In this document: piece by piece, positions 23,600-31,395 of the stretch
How the letters are laid out: each line of letters starts with the position of its first letter
How positions within the stretch are numbered: the first letter of the stretch is position 1
Assembly: GCA_023413135.1 (NCBI GenBank)
Contig: JAEZQK010000027.1
Span: 1 to 36,929 of the forward strand
Length of the DNA stretch: 36,929 bases
Source: Bacillota bacterium
GTDB taxonomy: Bacteria; Bacillota; Clostridia; Christensenellales; Aristaeellaceae
Direction of reading: 5' to 3'
Notes under the pieces: model-generated
Databases searched by the model: none
What the model was told of the DNA's origin: nothing
The model's input: the letters and a program-made list of their open reading frames with translations, nothing else
Made by a program: the position numbers and the translations under genes

Positions 23600-25129
23600 A
23601 TGGCATACCTTCTGGGCATCGATCTTGGTACCTCCGGTACCAAAACCGTTCTGTTTACCGAGGATGGCCGCCCTGTAAGCTCCCACACCGTTGAGTATCC
23701 CATGTACCAGCCCAAAAACGGCTGGGCCGAACAGGACCCGGAGGACTGGTGGCGTGCCTGCGCAGAAGGCATCCGCAAAGTGCTGGAGAAAGGGAGTGTG
23801 GATCCCCGCGAAGTTTTAGGGGTGGGCCTTTCCGGCCAGATGCATGGGCTGACCATGCTGGACAAGGACGGTAAGGTGCTTCGCAACGCCATCATCTGGT
23901 GCGACCAGCGCACCGGGGAACAGTGCGATGAAATGGCACGGCGCATAGGCGTCAAGCGAGTGATTGAGATCACCGCCAACCCGCCCATGACGGGCTTCAC
24001 GGCGGCCAAAATCATGTGGGTCAAGCAAAATCAGCCGGAAGTATATTTTAAGTGCGCCCATATCCTTTTACCCAAGGATTTTATCCGTTACAAGCTCACC
24101 GGTGCATTCGCCACGGAAGTGTCCGATGCCGCCGGCATGCAGTTGATGGATGTGCCCAAGCGGGCCTGGTCCAAGGAAATGCTGGCCATGCTGGACATTT
24201 CGGAGGATCTGCTGGCCAGGATGTATGAATCGCCCGATGTGACGGGCAAAATTCATCAGGAAGGCGCAAAAGCAACGGGCCTCCTCCCCGGCACCCCCGT
24301 TGTGGGCGGCGCGGGCGACAATGCCGCCGCCGCGGTGGGCACCGGCGTGGTACGCTCCGGCCGGGCATTTACAACGCTTGGAACCTCCGGCGTGGTGTAC
24401 GCCGTATCCGACACCGTATCCATCGATCCGCAGGGCCGCGTGCATACGCTGTGCGCCTCCGTGCCCGGCAAGTGGACGGTCATGAGCTGCACCCAGGCCG
24501 CCGGCCTTTCCCTTCGGTGGCTGCGGGATACCTGCTGCTTTGAAGAAGTGCAGGAATCAAAATCCCGCGGCGTGGACCCCTATGTGGTCATGACAGAAAA
24601 GGCGCAAAGCGTGCCCATCGGGGCGCAAGGCTTGCTTTACCTGCCCTATCTGATGGGCGAGCGTTCCCCACATCCCGACTCCGATTGCCGCGGCGTGTTC
24701 TTCGGCCTGTCCGCCATGCATGGGAGAGAGCACTTGATCCGCGCCGTCATGGAAGGCGTGGCCTATTCCCAGGCGGAGTGCGTGGAAGTGTTCAAGGAAA
24801 TGCACGTGCCCATCCGGGAGATGATGGCTTGCGGCGGCGGCGGGCGCAGCCCCCTGTGGCGGCAAATGCTGGCCGACCTGTACGGCTGCACGGTATCCAC
24901 CATCCAGGCCGACGAAGGCCCCGCTTTGGGTGCGGCCATCCTGGCCGGCGTGGGGACAGGCGTTTATGAAAGCGTGGAGGCTGCCTGCGACCGCATTGTG
25001 AAAACGGAGAACAACCTGCCGCCCATTGCGGAAAACAGCAGGGCTTACGAAGGGTACTTTAATCTTTACAAAAAGCTGTACCGCTCCCTGAAGGACGATT
25101 ACAAAGCTTTGGCAGCGCTGAACGGATAA
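23600..25129 (+). CDS. xylB: Xylulokinase-like FGGY sugar kinase
   Basis: A 509-residue cytoplasmic kinase of the FGGY family. It has N-terminal LLGIDLGTSGTKTVLF (phosphate loop 1), GVGLSGQMHGL (typical of xylulokinases), the WCDQRT substrate loop, PVVGGAGDNAAAAVGTG, and the C-terminal GGGGRSPLWRQMLADLYG plus EGPALGAAILAG. The usual reaction is D-xylulose to D-xylulose 5-phosphate; related sugars are possible. AGGAGG precedes the ATG, and only 21 nt separate it from the VTC gene, so the two are probably on one mRNA ending at the terminator at 25163. No xylA is nearby; the sugar importer downstream may bring in the substrate. Confidence 0.88.
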   Translation: MAYLLGIDLGTSGTKTVLFTEDGRPVSSHTVEYPMYQPKNGWAEQDPEDWWRACAEGIRKVLEKGSVDPREVLGVGLSGQMHGLTMLDKDGKVLRNAIIWCDQRTGEQCDEMARRIGVKRVIEITANPPMTGFTAAKIMWVKQNQPEVYFKCAHILLPKDFIRYKLTGAFATEVSDAAGMQLMDVPKRAWSKEMLAMLDISEDLLARMYESPDVTGKIHQEGAKATGLLPGTPVVGGAGDNAAAAVGTGVVRSGRAFTTLGTSGVVYAVSDTVSIDPQGRVHTLCASVPGKWTVMSCTQAAGLSLRWLRDTCCFEEVQESKSRGVDPYVVMTEKAQSVPIGAQGLLYLPYLMGERSPHPDSDCRGVFFGLSAMHGREHLIRAVMEGVAYSQAECVEVFKEMHVPIREMMACGGGGRSPLWRQMLADLYGCTVSTIQADEGPALGAAILAGVGTGVYESVEAACDRIVKTENNLPPIAENSRAYEGYFNLYKKLYRSLKDDYKALAALNG

Positions 25130-25162
25130 TCAACAATCCATAAGAAACCGGCAAACAATATC

Positions 25163-25199
25163 AGATCCGGGAGGACTTAGGTTCTCCCGGATCTTTTTA
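25163..25199 (+). terminator. Terminator behind the xylulokinase gene
   Basis: AGATCCGGGAG (25163-25173) pairs with CTCCCGGATCT (25184-25194) and is followed by TTTTTAT. Strong intrinsic terminator closing the DUF4956-VTC-kinase unit. Confidence 0.9.
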
Positions 25200-25234
25200 T
25201 ATTCCCTGAAAACAGGGCATGTGGAGCGTATACC

Positions 25235-25360
25235 AAGGCTTCCCCTTGAGGGGAAGCTGTCGACGAAGTCGATTGATGAGGTGGCAATGGCTGACTAAAC
25301 CCTTGCAGCCCAACACCTCATCCGGCGCTGCGCGCCACCTTCCCCTTAAGGGGAAGGCTC
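25235..25360. repeat. Dispersed palindromic repeat
   Basis: AAGGCTTCCCCTTGAGGGG at the left and CCTTCCCCTTAAGGGGAAGG at the right each form a hairpin, and the two ends are inverted copies. GATTGATGAGGTG and CACCTCATCCG inside also pair. This is a well-known type of non-coding repeat in gut Firmicutes. The remaining gene-free sequence to 25721 holds a dyad but no convincing gene or promoter. Confidence 0.75.
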
Positions 25361-25597
25361 AATGCGCATTATGCACACAATTTTATCCCTTAGGATGATA
25401 CTGCATCATGGGCATCTGTCATGGCGTTCATGCTTTATGTTGATATGACACTCCTCTGGTCTTGGTTTCCCCCGTTTTCTTGCATTCCATGTATTCACAC
25501 TGTAAGCATTCAATGGAAAAGCCTCATTTTCTCCTGCCTTCAGCCTCACGCATGGCGCATACAATAACCTTGCGGACAAAAATGGACCAGCCCCGCA

Positions 25598-25616
25598 TTT
25601 CATGATGAATGAAATA
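25598..25616. promoter_or_regulatory. Dyad upstream of the sugar ABC operon
   Basis: ATTTCAT (25598-25604) and ATGAAAT (25610-25616) are perfect inverted repeats, and AGAATATA / TATATTCT (25632-25639 with 25653-25660) form a second one. They lie in the leader or promoter area of the operon and could bind a sugar regulator. No good -35/-10 pair was found. Confidence 0.3.
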
Positions 25617-25721
25617 CACAATTGTGCAATAAGAATATACAAAGACGTTGAATATATTCTTCCGTTGCAGGCCGGAGGCGGGTTTCATACGCCATCCCGG
25701 CATACAGAAAGGGCTTATTGT

Positions 25722-26633
25722 ATGGAGTCACCACGCATACAGGCAAACGCTGCACCGGCCCTATCAAGGCACCGGCGCATATTCCCCGCGGTGGAACCCT
25801 ATCTGTTCCTGCTGCCGGCGCTTGCGATTTTTATTTTGTTCTTGTATTTTCCCTTTATCAGAACCATCTATTTAAGCCTGTTCCTCACCAACAAATACGG
25901 CCAGGCCAAGGTATTTGTGGGGCTCAAAAACTACCTGGACATCTTTAAGGCCGGTTCTTCCTTCTGGCCAAGCCTTGTAGTTACCTTCCAGTTCGTGTTC
26001 CTGGTGGCACTGGGTGGCCTTGTGGCGGGCTTGATCACCAGCTTGCTTACCGAAAAAAAATACCCCGGCAACACCTTTGCCTGCGCGGTATACGCCATGC
26101 CGGTGGCCATTGCCTCCGCCGCCGCCTCCATGGCCTTCAAAATGATCCTTCACCCTACCAACGGGCTTTTGAACATTTTGCTTGGTACGCAGATCAACTG
26201 GACAGGGGACACGAAGTTTGCGCTTTTTTCCGTGGCAGCCATGACGGTATGGCTCACCTCCGGCATCAATTTCATTTTCTTAAGCTCCGGGCTTAGGAAC
26301 ATTCCCGGGGAATTGTATGAAAGTGCTTCTTTGGACGGAGCGGGGTATTTCAAGCGGCTTTGGCATATTACGCTGCCTTGCCTGTCACCCACGCTGTTCT
26401 TTCAGATTATCATCAATATCATCGGTGCGTTCCAGTCCTTCAGCCAGATCCGCCTTTTAACCCAGGGCGGACCGGGAGAAGCCACCAATGTGATCGTTCA
26501 TGCCATTTACCGCGATGCGTTTTTCAACTTCCGGTTCGGCACGGCCGCAGCCCGGTCTGTGATCCTGTTTGTCATCGTGCTTTGCATCACGCTCATCCAG
26601 TTCAGCATGGAGAAAAGGAGCGTGCATTACTGA
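25722..26633 (+). CDS. Sugar ABC transporter permease (UgpA/MalF type)
   Basis: A 303-residue inner-membrane permease of the CUT1 carbohydrate importer family. The ATG at 25722 has AAAGGG upstream; the longer open frame back to 25602 crosses regulatory-looking dyads. It has about six helices, the first at about 25-45 (YLFLLPALAIFILFLYFP). The EAA loop ELYESASLDGAGYFKRLWHITLPCLSP (about 200-226) binds the ATPase. The stop codon overlaps the next start by one base. No ATPase gene is present, so a shared MsmX-type ATPase encoded elsewhere is likely (inference). Confidence 0.9.
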   Translation: MESPRIQANAAPALSRHRRIFPAVEPYLFLLPALAIFILFLYFPFIRTIYLSLFLTNKYGQAKVFVGLKNYLDIFKAGSSFWPSLVVTFQFVFLVALGGLVAGLITSLLTEKKYPGNTFACAVYAMPVAIASAAASMAFKMILHPTNGLLNILLGTQINWTGDTKFALFSVAAMTVWLTSGINFIFLSSGLRNIPGELYESASLDGAGYFKRLWHITLPCLSPTLFFQIIINIIGAFQSFSQIRLLTQGGPGEATNVIVHAIYRDAFFNFRFGTAAARSVILFVIVLCITLIQFSMEKRSVHY

Positions 26634-27469
26634 TGCAAACACGCCTATTCAAAAAAACCGGAAGAAGCCTGGGCGCCTTTTTGTTGAACATACCGCTGCT
26701 TATGATCATCCTGGTGCCGCTTTTGTATACGCTGCTCATCAGTGTAATGCCTGCCAGCGAAATCTACAAGAACCGGCTGATCCCCTCCGCCGTTCAGTTG
26801 TCCAACTATGTCAAAGCCTTTACCAACACGACCTATCCTTTTTTAAGGTTCATACTCAACTCCTTCATCGTATCCTCAACCGTTATGCTGGGCCAGATGG
26901 TCACCTGCTCCATGGCCGCCTTCGCCTTCGCGTTTTTAAACTTCAAGGGCAAAAAGCTGCTGTTCATTTTGATCCTGGCCACCATGATGGTGCCCGGAGA
27001 AGCCACCATCATCGCCAATTACCTGACCATCAGCTCCTTAAATTGGCTGGACAGCTACCAGGCGTTGATTCTGCCATACCTGACCAGCGCCATGGGTATA
27101 TTCCTGCTCAGGCAAAACTACCTGACCTTTGCCAAGGAGCTTCATGAGGCGGCGCGGATCGACGGCTGCCCAAATGCGCGGTTTCTTTTATCGGTGGTCA
27201 TGCCTTTATCCAGGCCGGCTCTGGGCGCACTGGGAGCCTATGTGTTCCTGAACACCTGGAACCAGTACATGTGGCCCTTGCTTGTCACCAACACCGCCGC
27301 CCACCGTACGGTGCAAATCGGCATCAGCATGCTCTATGACATCGACGCCGAAGCGCTGGGGCTGATGATGGCCGGAGTGGTCATTGTGATCGTGCCATCG
27401 CTGTCCATCTTCGTCTTCATGCAGAAGCAGCTCATTAACGGCTTGATGGCAGGCGCGGTCAAGGGCTGA
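26633..27469 (+). CDS. Sugar ABC transporter permease (UgpE/MalG type)
   Basis: A 278-residue permease partner, normal length for MalG/UgpE proteins. The start at 26633 overlaps the preceding stop (TGATG), indicating coupled translation; AAAAGGAG lies upstream inside the previous gene. Features are the N-terminal helix about 15-35, the FLRFILNSFIVSSTVM segment, and the EAA loop ELHEAARIDGCPNARFLLSVVMPLSRPALG (about 163-192) for ATPase contact. It ends in the typical INGLMAGAVKG. With the first permease it forms the channel of a carbohydrate importer. Confidence 0.92.
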   Translation: MQTRLFKKTGRSLGAFLLNIPLLMIILVPLLYTLLISVMPASEIYKNRLIPSAVQLSNYVKAFTNTTYPFLRFILNSFIVSSTVMLGQMVTCSMAAFAFAFLNFKGKKLLFILILATMMVPGEATIIANYLTISSLNWLDSYQALILPYLTSAMGIFLLRQNYLTFAKELHEAARIDGCPNARFLLSVVMPLSRPALGALGAYVFLNTWNQYMWPLLVTNTAAHRTVQIGISMLYDIDAEALGLMMAGVVIVIVPSLSIFVFMQKQLINGLMAGAVKG

Positions 27470-27535
27470 ACATCCCGATGATAGCGCGTACCAACGGAAA
27501 CGCGCATCAAATATACATGGCAAGGAGAAATACCC

Positions 27536-28861
27536 ATGAAGAAGCTTGTATCCCTTTTTGCGGCCGTCATGATGCTTCTTTCCCTCATCCCCGCGACGCT
27601 GGCGGAAGCACCGGTGGAAATCGTGTTCTGGCATTCCATGGGCGGCGTCAATGGCGAAGCCATCACCGCCATGGTTAACAGCTTCAACGAAGCCTATGCC
27701 GGAAAGATCAAGGTCAACGTGGAATACCAGGGTACCTATGATGATGCCATCAACAAGATCAAGGCTGCCGGCATGAGCGCTCTGCCCTGCGATGTGGTGC
27801 AGGTGTACGACATCGGCTCCAGGTTCATGATCGACAGCGGCTGGGCCAAGCCTATCCAGGAGTTCATCGACGCCTCCGGTTATGACATTTCCAAGATCGA
27901 GCCCAACATCGCCGCCTATTACACCATCGACGGCAAGCTCTACTCCATGCCCTTCAACAGCTCTACGCCCCTTTTGTACTACAACAAGACCGCCTTTGAA
28001 AAGGCCGGCCTGGATCCCAATACACCCCCCAAGAATTTTGACGAGATCGTGGCCATGGCTAAACAGCTGACTGTCAAGGATACTTCCGGCAATATCACCC
28101 AGCGCGGTTTCGGCATGGGCAACTATGGCTGGTTCTTTGAGCAGTGGGTCGGCAAGCAGGGCAAGCACTATGTCGACAACAACAATGGCCGCGGCGCCGA
28201 TCCCGCCACCAAGGTTGTGTTTGACGAAAATGGCGCTGCCAAGGACATCCTGAACGTATGGAAAAAGCTCATCGACGACGGCGTCATCACCTATTTGAAT
28301 AAGGGCAACAACGATGCCAAAGCGGCCTTCATCAGCGGCCAGATCGCTATGACGCTTGAATCCACCGCGGCTTTGAAGTCGCTTCTGACCAACGTGGGCG
28401 ACGCCTTTGAAATCGGCACGGGCTTTTTCCCGAACGTAGGCGCAGGCGATGTGGGCGGCGTATCCATCGGTGGGGGCTCCCTGTGGGCGCTTGCCAGTGG
28501 TGACGAAGCCAAGCAGAACGCTGCCTGGGAGTTCATTCAGTACATGATCGCCCCCGAACAGCAGGCCTTCTGGAACGCTCAAACAGGCTATTTCCCCATC
28601 ACTGTGGCCACCCATGATCTGGATGCCTTCAAGGCCAACCTTGCCCAATTCCCGCAGTTTGGCACGGCCATCGACCAGCTCCATGCCACCAAGCCCGAGT
28701 ATGCCGGCGCTCTTTTGAGCGTATTCCCCGAAGCCCGCGCGCTGGTGGAAAGCTACACCGAAAAGCTGGTCGGTGGCGAACTTACTGTGGATGACGCGGT
28801 CACACAACTGGCGACAGAAATCAACAGCGCCATCGAGCAGTACAACCTGGTCAACGAATAA
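27536..28861 (+). CDS. Sugar-binding protein of ABC transporter (UgpB-like)
   Basis: A 441-residue exported solute-binding protein of the CUT1 family (type 2 binding fold). It has a signal peptide of about 23 residues (MKKLVSLFAAVMMLLSLIPATLAEA) cut after ALA-like residues; like the BMP protein it lacks a lipobox cysteine. The mature part begins PVEIVFWHSMGGVNGEAI, the UgpB-type opening, with a sugar-contact region YSMPFNSSTPLLYYNKTAFEKAG. Glycerol 3-phosphate, its diesters or an oligosaccharide are all possible substrates. AAGGAG precedes the ATG. It sits last in the operon, before a strong terminator. Confidence 0.9.
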   Translation: MKKLVSLFAAVMMLLSLIPATLAEAPVEIVFWHSMGGVNGEAITAMVNSFNEAYAGKIKVNVEYQGTYDDAINKIKAAGMSALPCDVVQVYDIGSRFMIDSGWAKPIQEFIDASGYDISKIEPNIAAYYTIDGKLYSMPFNSSTPLLYYNKTAFEKAGLDPNTPPKNFDEIVAMAKQLTVKDTSGNITQRGFGMGNYGWFFEQWVGKQGKHYVDNNNGRGADPATKVVFDENGAAKDILNVWKKLIDDGVITYLNKGNNDAKAAFISGQIAMTLESTAALKSLLTNVGDAFEIGTGFFPNVGAGDVGGVSIGGGSLWALASGDEAKQNAAWEFIQYMIAPEQQAFWNAQTGYFPITVATHDLDAFKANLAQFPQFGTAIDQLHATKPEYAGALLSVFPEARALVESYTEKLVGGELTVDDAVTQLATEINSAIEQYNLVNE

Positions 28862-28873
28862 ATATTCCCGCAA

Positions 28874-28912
28874 AGAGGCTGCCGGCAAAACCCGGCAGCC
28901 TCTTTTTCTTTT
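28874..28912 (+). terminator. Terminator of the sugar ABC operon
   Basis: AGAGGCTGCCGG (28874-28885) pairs perfectly with CCGGCAGCCTCT (28892-28903) and is followed by TTTTCTTTTTT. Strong intrinsic terminator. Confidence 0.92.
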
Positions 28913-28962
28913 TTAACAAATCCTGTATACTGTTATGGTTATTCATATTACTGGAGGATACC

Positions 28963-29661
28963 ATGGAGCTTGAAGCACGAAAGTACCTTGAAAAAGACAG
29001 GCTTTTGCACATCGACATGCTGGAACCCCTAAGGCTTTCGGAAGCGAAAGTTCTCTATGCCGGGGAGGACGGCGTGCTCATCTACCATATGCCCGGCAAC
29101 ATCCATATGCTCAGCGCCGCATCGGAAGAAAGCGCAAGGCGGATTTCCGGATTGATGGAAAATGCATCCCTCATCGTGATGCACCAGCCGTATATCAAGG
29201 ATGAGCTGATGCACCGCTTCTCTCTGAAACAGACCATGATCTGCCACCAGGCAGCCTGGATGAAAGATTCACCTGTTCCCGCACCGGAGAATGAGGCGGA
29301 TATCCGGCCTTTAACCGTAGGCGATTTCCCCGTCGTTTTTGTGCATTACACCAGCCTGCCGGATGAGCAGTATATACGCAACCGGCTGGAGGCCGGCATG
29401 CTTGGCATTTATGTGAACGATGATCTGGCGGGCTTCATCGGCACCCATCCGGAGGGCACCATCGGCCTGCTGGAGATCCTGCCCGCCTACCGCCGCCGGG
29501 GCTTGGCCTTCCTGCTGGAAAACGCCATGATGCGAAAGCAGCAAGCATTGGGGCGCGTTCCCTATGCCCAGATCATAGAAGGAAACGAAGCGTCCCTCAA
29601 CCTGCATGAAAAGCTGGGCATGGAAATCACGCCGGATGCCCCTGTATGCTGGTTGTATTGA
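28963..29661 (+). CDS. GNAT-family acetyltransferase-like protein
   Basis: A 232-residue cytoplasmic protein. The C-terminal half (about 112-225) is a GNAT domain with the acetyl-CoA motif LEILPAYRRRGLAFLLENAMM and a following NEASLNLHEKLGM helix typical of motif B. The N-terminal half (1-110) is a degenerate, GNAT-like alpha/beta region as in two-domain members. The acceptor is unknown. TGGAGG lies before the ATG, and TATACT at 28926 may be its -10. The stop is one nucleotide from the stop of the opposite mreB-like gene. Confidence 0.8.
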   Translation: MELEARKYLEKDRLLHIDMLEPLRLSEAKVLYAGEDGVLIYHMPGNIHMLSAASEESARRISGLMENASLIVMHQPYIKDELMHRFSLKQTMICHQAAWMKDSPVPAPENEADIRPLTVGDFPVVFVHYTSLPDEQYIRNRLEAGMLGIYVNDDLAGFIGTHPEGTIGLLEILPAYRRRGLAFLLENAMMRKQQALGRVPYAQIIEGNEASLNLHEKLGMEITPDAPVCWLY

Positions 29662-29662
29662 T

Positions 29663-30691
29663 TTATCGCGAAAACAGCCTTCTTCTCCCGCTATCCAGGA
29701 AATGGCGCAGCGCCCTTGGCTCCTCCAGCGCCCTGCCGCAGCCCATCACCACGCAATTTTGAGGGTCATCGGCAGCGGCGCAGGTGACCTTCAGAGCGGT
29801 GGAAACGGCCTCGCACAGACCCATCAGTTCCGCCCCGCCGCCGGTAAACAGGATGCCCGCCTCAAAGATATCGGCGGCCAACTCGGCAGGGGTCCGCTCC
29901 AACACGGCATGTATGCTTTCGATAAACGCCTGAAGCGGCTCATCCAGCGCTTCGGTGATCTCATCCGACGTGACGCGGATTGTTTTGGGCAGCCCGGTTA
30001 GAAGGTTGCGGCCCGTAACCTCCATATACAGCTGCTCGGTACGGGGCACGGCGGAGCCGATGGTGATTTTCAGTTCTTCGGCGGTGCGCTCGCCAATCAG
30101 CAGGTTATGCTTGCGCCGCAAATACCGTATGATGGCGTCGTCAAACCTGTCGCCGCCCGTCTTGCTCAAATCGCTGACCACCACCTGGCCCATGGACAAC
30201 ACCGCGATGTCCGTCACCCCAGCGGAAACATCCACGATCATGGAGCCGTAAGCCTCGTTCAAATCCAGCCCGGCGCCGATGGCAGCGGCCACAGGCCGGT
30301 CCAAAAGCTGTGTACGGCGCATGCCGGCATCAAACATGGTGGATATGATGGAGCGCTTCTCCACCTCATTGACGCCGCTGGGCAGCGACACCACCGCCAA
30401 GGGTCTGGAAAAGAAACGCTTGCCGATGACCTTCATCACAAAATAGCGAAGCATCTCGCTGGTCAGCTCGAAATCGGATATAACACCCTCCCGAAGGGGA
30501 CGGATGGCCAAAATCGTGCTGGGCGTACGGCCAAGCATGCGCCGGGCCTCATCGCCAATAGCGAGCACCTGCCGGCTGTCCCGGTCGATGGCCACTACGG
30601 CTGGCTCCCGAAGCACAATGCCTTTTCCCTTCATATACACCAGCACGTTGGACGTACCCAAATCGATGCCGATATCGCTGTATGCCGCCAT
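29663..30691 (-). CDS. mreB: MreB/Mbl-family protein with altered ATPase site
   Basis: A 342-residue actin-fold protein of the MreB/Mbl family, which normally forms membrane filaments guiding cell-wall synthesis. Phosphate loop 1 is intact (DIGIDLGTSNVLVYMKGKGIVLREP). Two normally invariant motifs are changed: the catalytic EEP before AAAIGAGL is DRP (131-133), and the phosphate-2 loop DIGGGTTE is DVSAGVTD (154-161). The rest (GGDRFDDAIIRYLRR, LTGGGAELMGL) is well kept, so it is not a decaying gene. It lies behind spoIIID, as mbl does in Bacillus. The ribosome site is weak (AAAGGG, 12 nt spacing). It may be a non-hydrolysing filament or sporulation-specific form. Confidence 0.88.
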   Translation of the reverse strand: MAAYSDIGIDLGTSNVLVYMKGKGIVLREPAVVAIDRDSRQVLAIGDEARRMLGRTPSTILAIRPLREGVISDFELTSEMLRYFVMKVIGKRFFSRPLAVVSLPSGVNEVEKRSIISTMFDAGMRRTQLLDRPVAAAIGAGLDLNEAYGSMIVDVSAGVTDIAVLSMGQVVVSDLSKTGGDRFDDAIIRYLRRKHNLLIGERTAEELKITIGSAVPRTEQLYMEVTGRNLLTGLPKTIRVTSDEITEALDEPLQAFIESIHAVLERTPAELAADIFEAGILFTGGGAELMGLCEAVSTALKVTCAAADDPQNCVVMGCGRALEEPRALRHFLDSGRRRLFSR

Positions 30692-30822
30692 AGGTAGTTA
30701 GCGCCCTTTCCCGCTATGGATTTGCGCAGTAGACGGACTTTTGCGCAATGCTAACGGGTAATATTCTACGGTTTGGTGGATTATTCCTTCTTTTTTTCCG
30801 AATCGGGTGTCCCGTGCAAGCC

Positions 30823-31098
30823 TTAGTCGCCTTTTTCCGGCGTATCTTCCCGCATTCCTTTATACTTTTCCCGCGTTGCCGCGCCGCCCCGCAGGTGGCG
30901 CACCGCCTTGTTGTAGGCCAGCACCTGCGCCACTTCCTTGGCCAATGCGTCATGCACATGGGGCAGCCGCTCGCCCATATCCTTGTGCACGGAGGACTTT
31001 GATACACCAAACTTTTGTGCCGCCTGCCGCACCGTTGCCTTCGTCTCGATGATGTACTCCGCAATGCACATGCACCGCTGGGCTATGTACTCCTGCAT
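30823..31098 (-). CDS. spoIIID: Sporulation transcription factor SpoIIID
   Basis: A 91-residue DNA-binding protein acting in the mother cell during sporulation. The start is the ATG at 31098, since GGGAGG lies 7 nt upstream; a TTG six bases earlier is too close to the ribosome site. The sequence follows Bacillus SpoIIID closely: YIAQRCMCIAEYIIETKATVRQAAQKFGVSKSSVHKDMGERLPHV, with the helix-turn-helix at about 24-43, and AYNKAVRHLRGGAATREKYKG, the basic C-terminal helix. Its presence shows a spore former. It lies upstream of the mreB-like gene (131 nt), the conserved spoIIID-mbl order. Confidence 0.97.
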   Translation of the reverse strand: MQEYIAQRCMCIAEYIIETKATVRQAAQKFGVSKSSVHKDMGERLPHVHDALAKEVAQVLAYNKAVRHLRGGAATREKYKGMREDTPEKGD

Positions 31099-31126
31099 AT
31101 TCAAACCTCCCTAGTGTTTGTACAGG

Positions 31127-31155
31127 AGCATATGTCCAAGCCGTGAAAAACATGA
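31127..31155 (-). promoter_or_regulatory. Sigma-E-like promoter of spoIIID
   Basis: On the minus strand TCATGTT (plus 31149-31155) is followed after 14 bp by CATATGCT (31127-31134). These match the sigma-E consensus KMATATT and CATACAHT at six of seven and six of eight positions. In Bacillus spoIIID is transcribed by sigma-E. The start would fall about 20 nt before the coding region. Confidence 0.6.
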
Positions 31156-31186
31156 CAGGATACGGGGGGATACAGTAATAAATAAC

Positions 31187-31247
31187 GGGAGGAACTTCTT
31201 TTGAAAAAGAAGCTCCTCCCGCGCCCACCTTAAGAAAACTTTCAATC
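31187..31247. repeat. Left copy of an inverted hairpin repeat pair
   Basis: GGGAGGAACTTCTTTT and AAAAGAAGCTCCTCCC form a hairpin (31187-31220), followed by GCGCCCACCTTAAGAAAACTTTC. The whole 61 nt is an inverted, slightly diverged copy of 31396-31456. Confidence 0.75.
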
Positions 31248-31376
31248 GTTTATAAACATAAACGCATACTTGGAATAGATACCCATGATGCAAGCATCAA
31301 CACAAGGGATGAAATAGCAGCCCATTTTTTTGGGCAGCATGAGAACAATCCGCACGACATCTCCTTTGTACGCCAT
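31242..31376 (-). CDS. Possible 44-residue small protein upstream of spoIIID
   Basis: A 45-codon frame with ATG at plus 31376, ribosome-site-like GGGGAAGG (31385-31392) 8 nt upstream, and TGA at 31242. The product begins MAYKGDVVRIVLMLPKKMGC, ends YAFMFIND, and is hydrophobic with three cysteines (20, 25, 29). It fills exactly the space between the two inverted hairpin repeats, and its last codons lie in one of them. Bacillus also has a short frame (usd) upstream of spoIIID that affects its translation, but this one ends 143 nt before spoIIID and upstream of the sigma-E-like promoter. It could equally be chance or cargo of the repeat. Confidence 0.45.
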   Translation of the reverse strand: MAYKGDVVRIVLMLPKKMGCYFIPCVDACIMGIYSKYAFMFIND

Positions 31377-31395
31377 ATGATTATCCTTCCCCTAA

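Noticed and set aside
25500..25515. CcpA cre-like site (TGTAAGCATTCA)
   Set aside because: The central CG and the right half-site do not match the cre consensus, and no promoter is positioned next to it.
25406..25642. 78-codon minus-strand frame in the gap before the sugar ABC operon
   Set aside because: No ribosome site, no domain, and it covers AT-rich regulatory-looking sequence with dyads.
27206..28888. 560-codon minus-strand open frame
   Set aside because: It is antisense to the permease and the sugar-binding protein, both with clear family motifs; its translation shows no family features. Long antisense frames arise here from codon bias.
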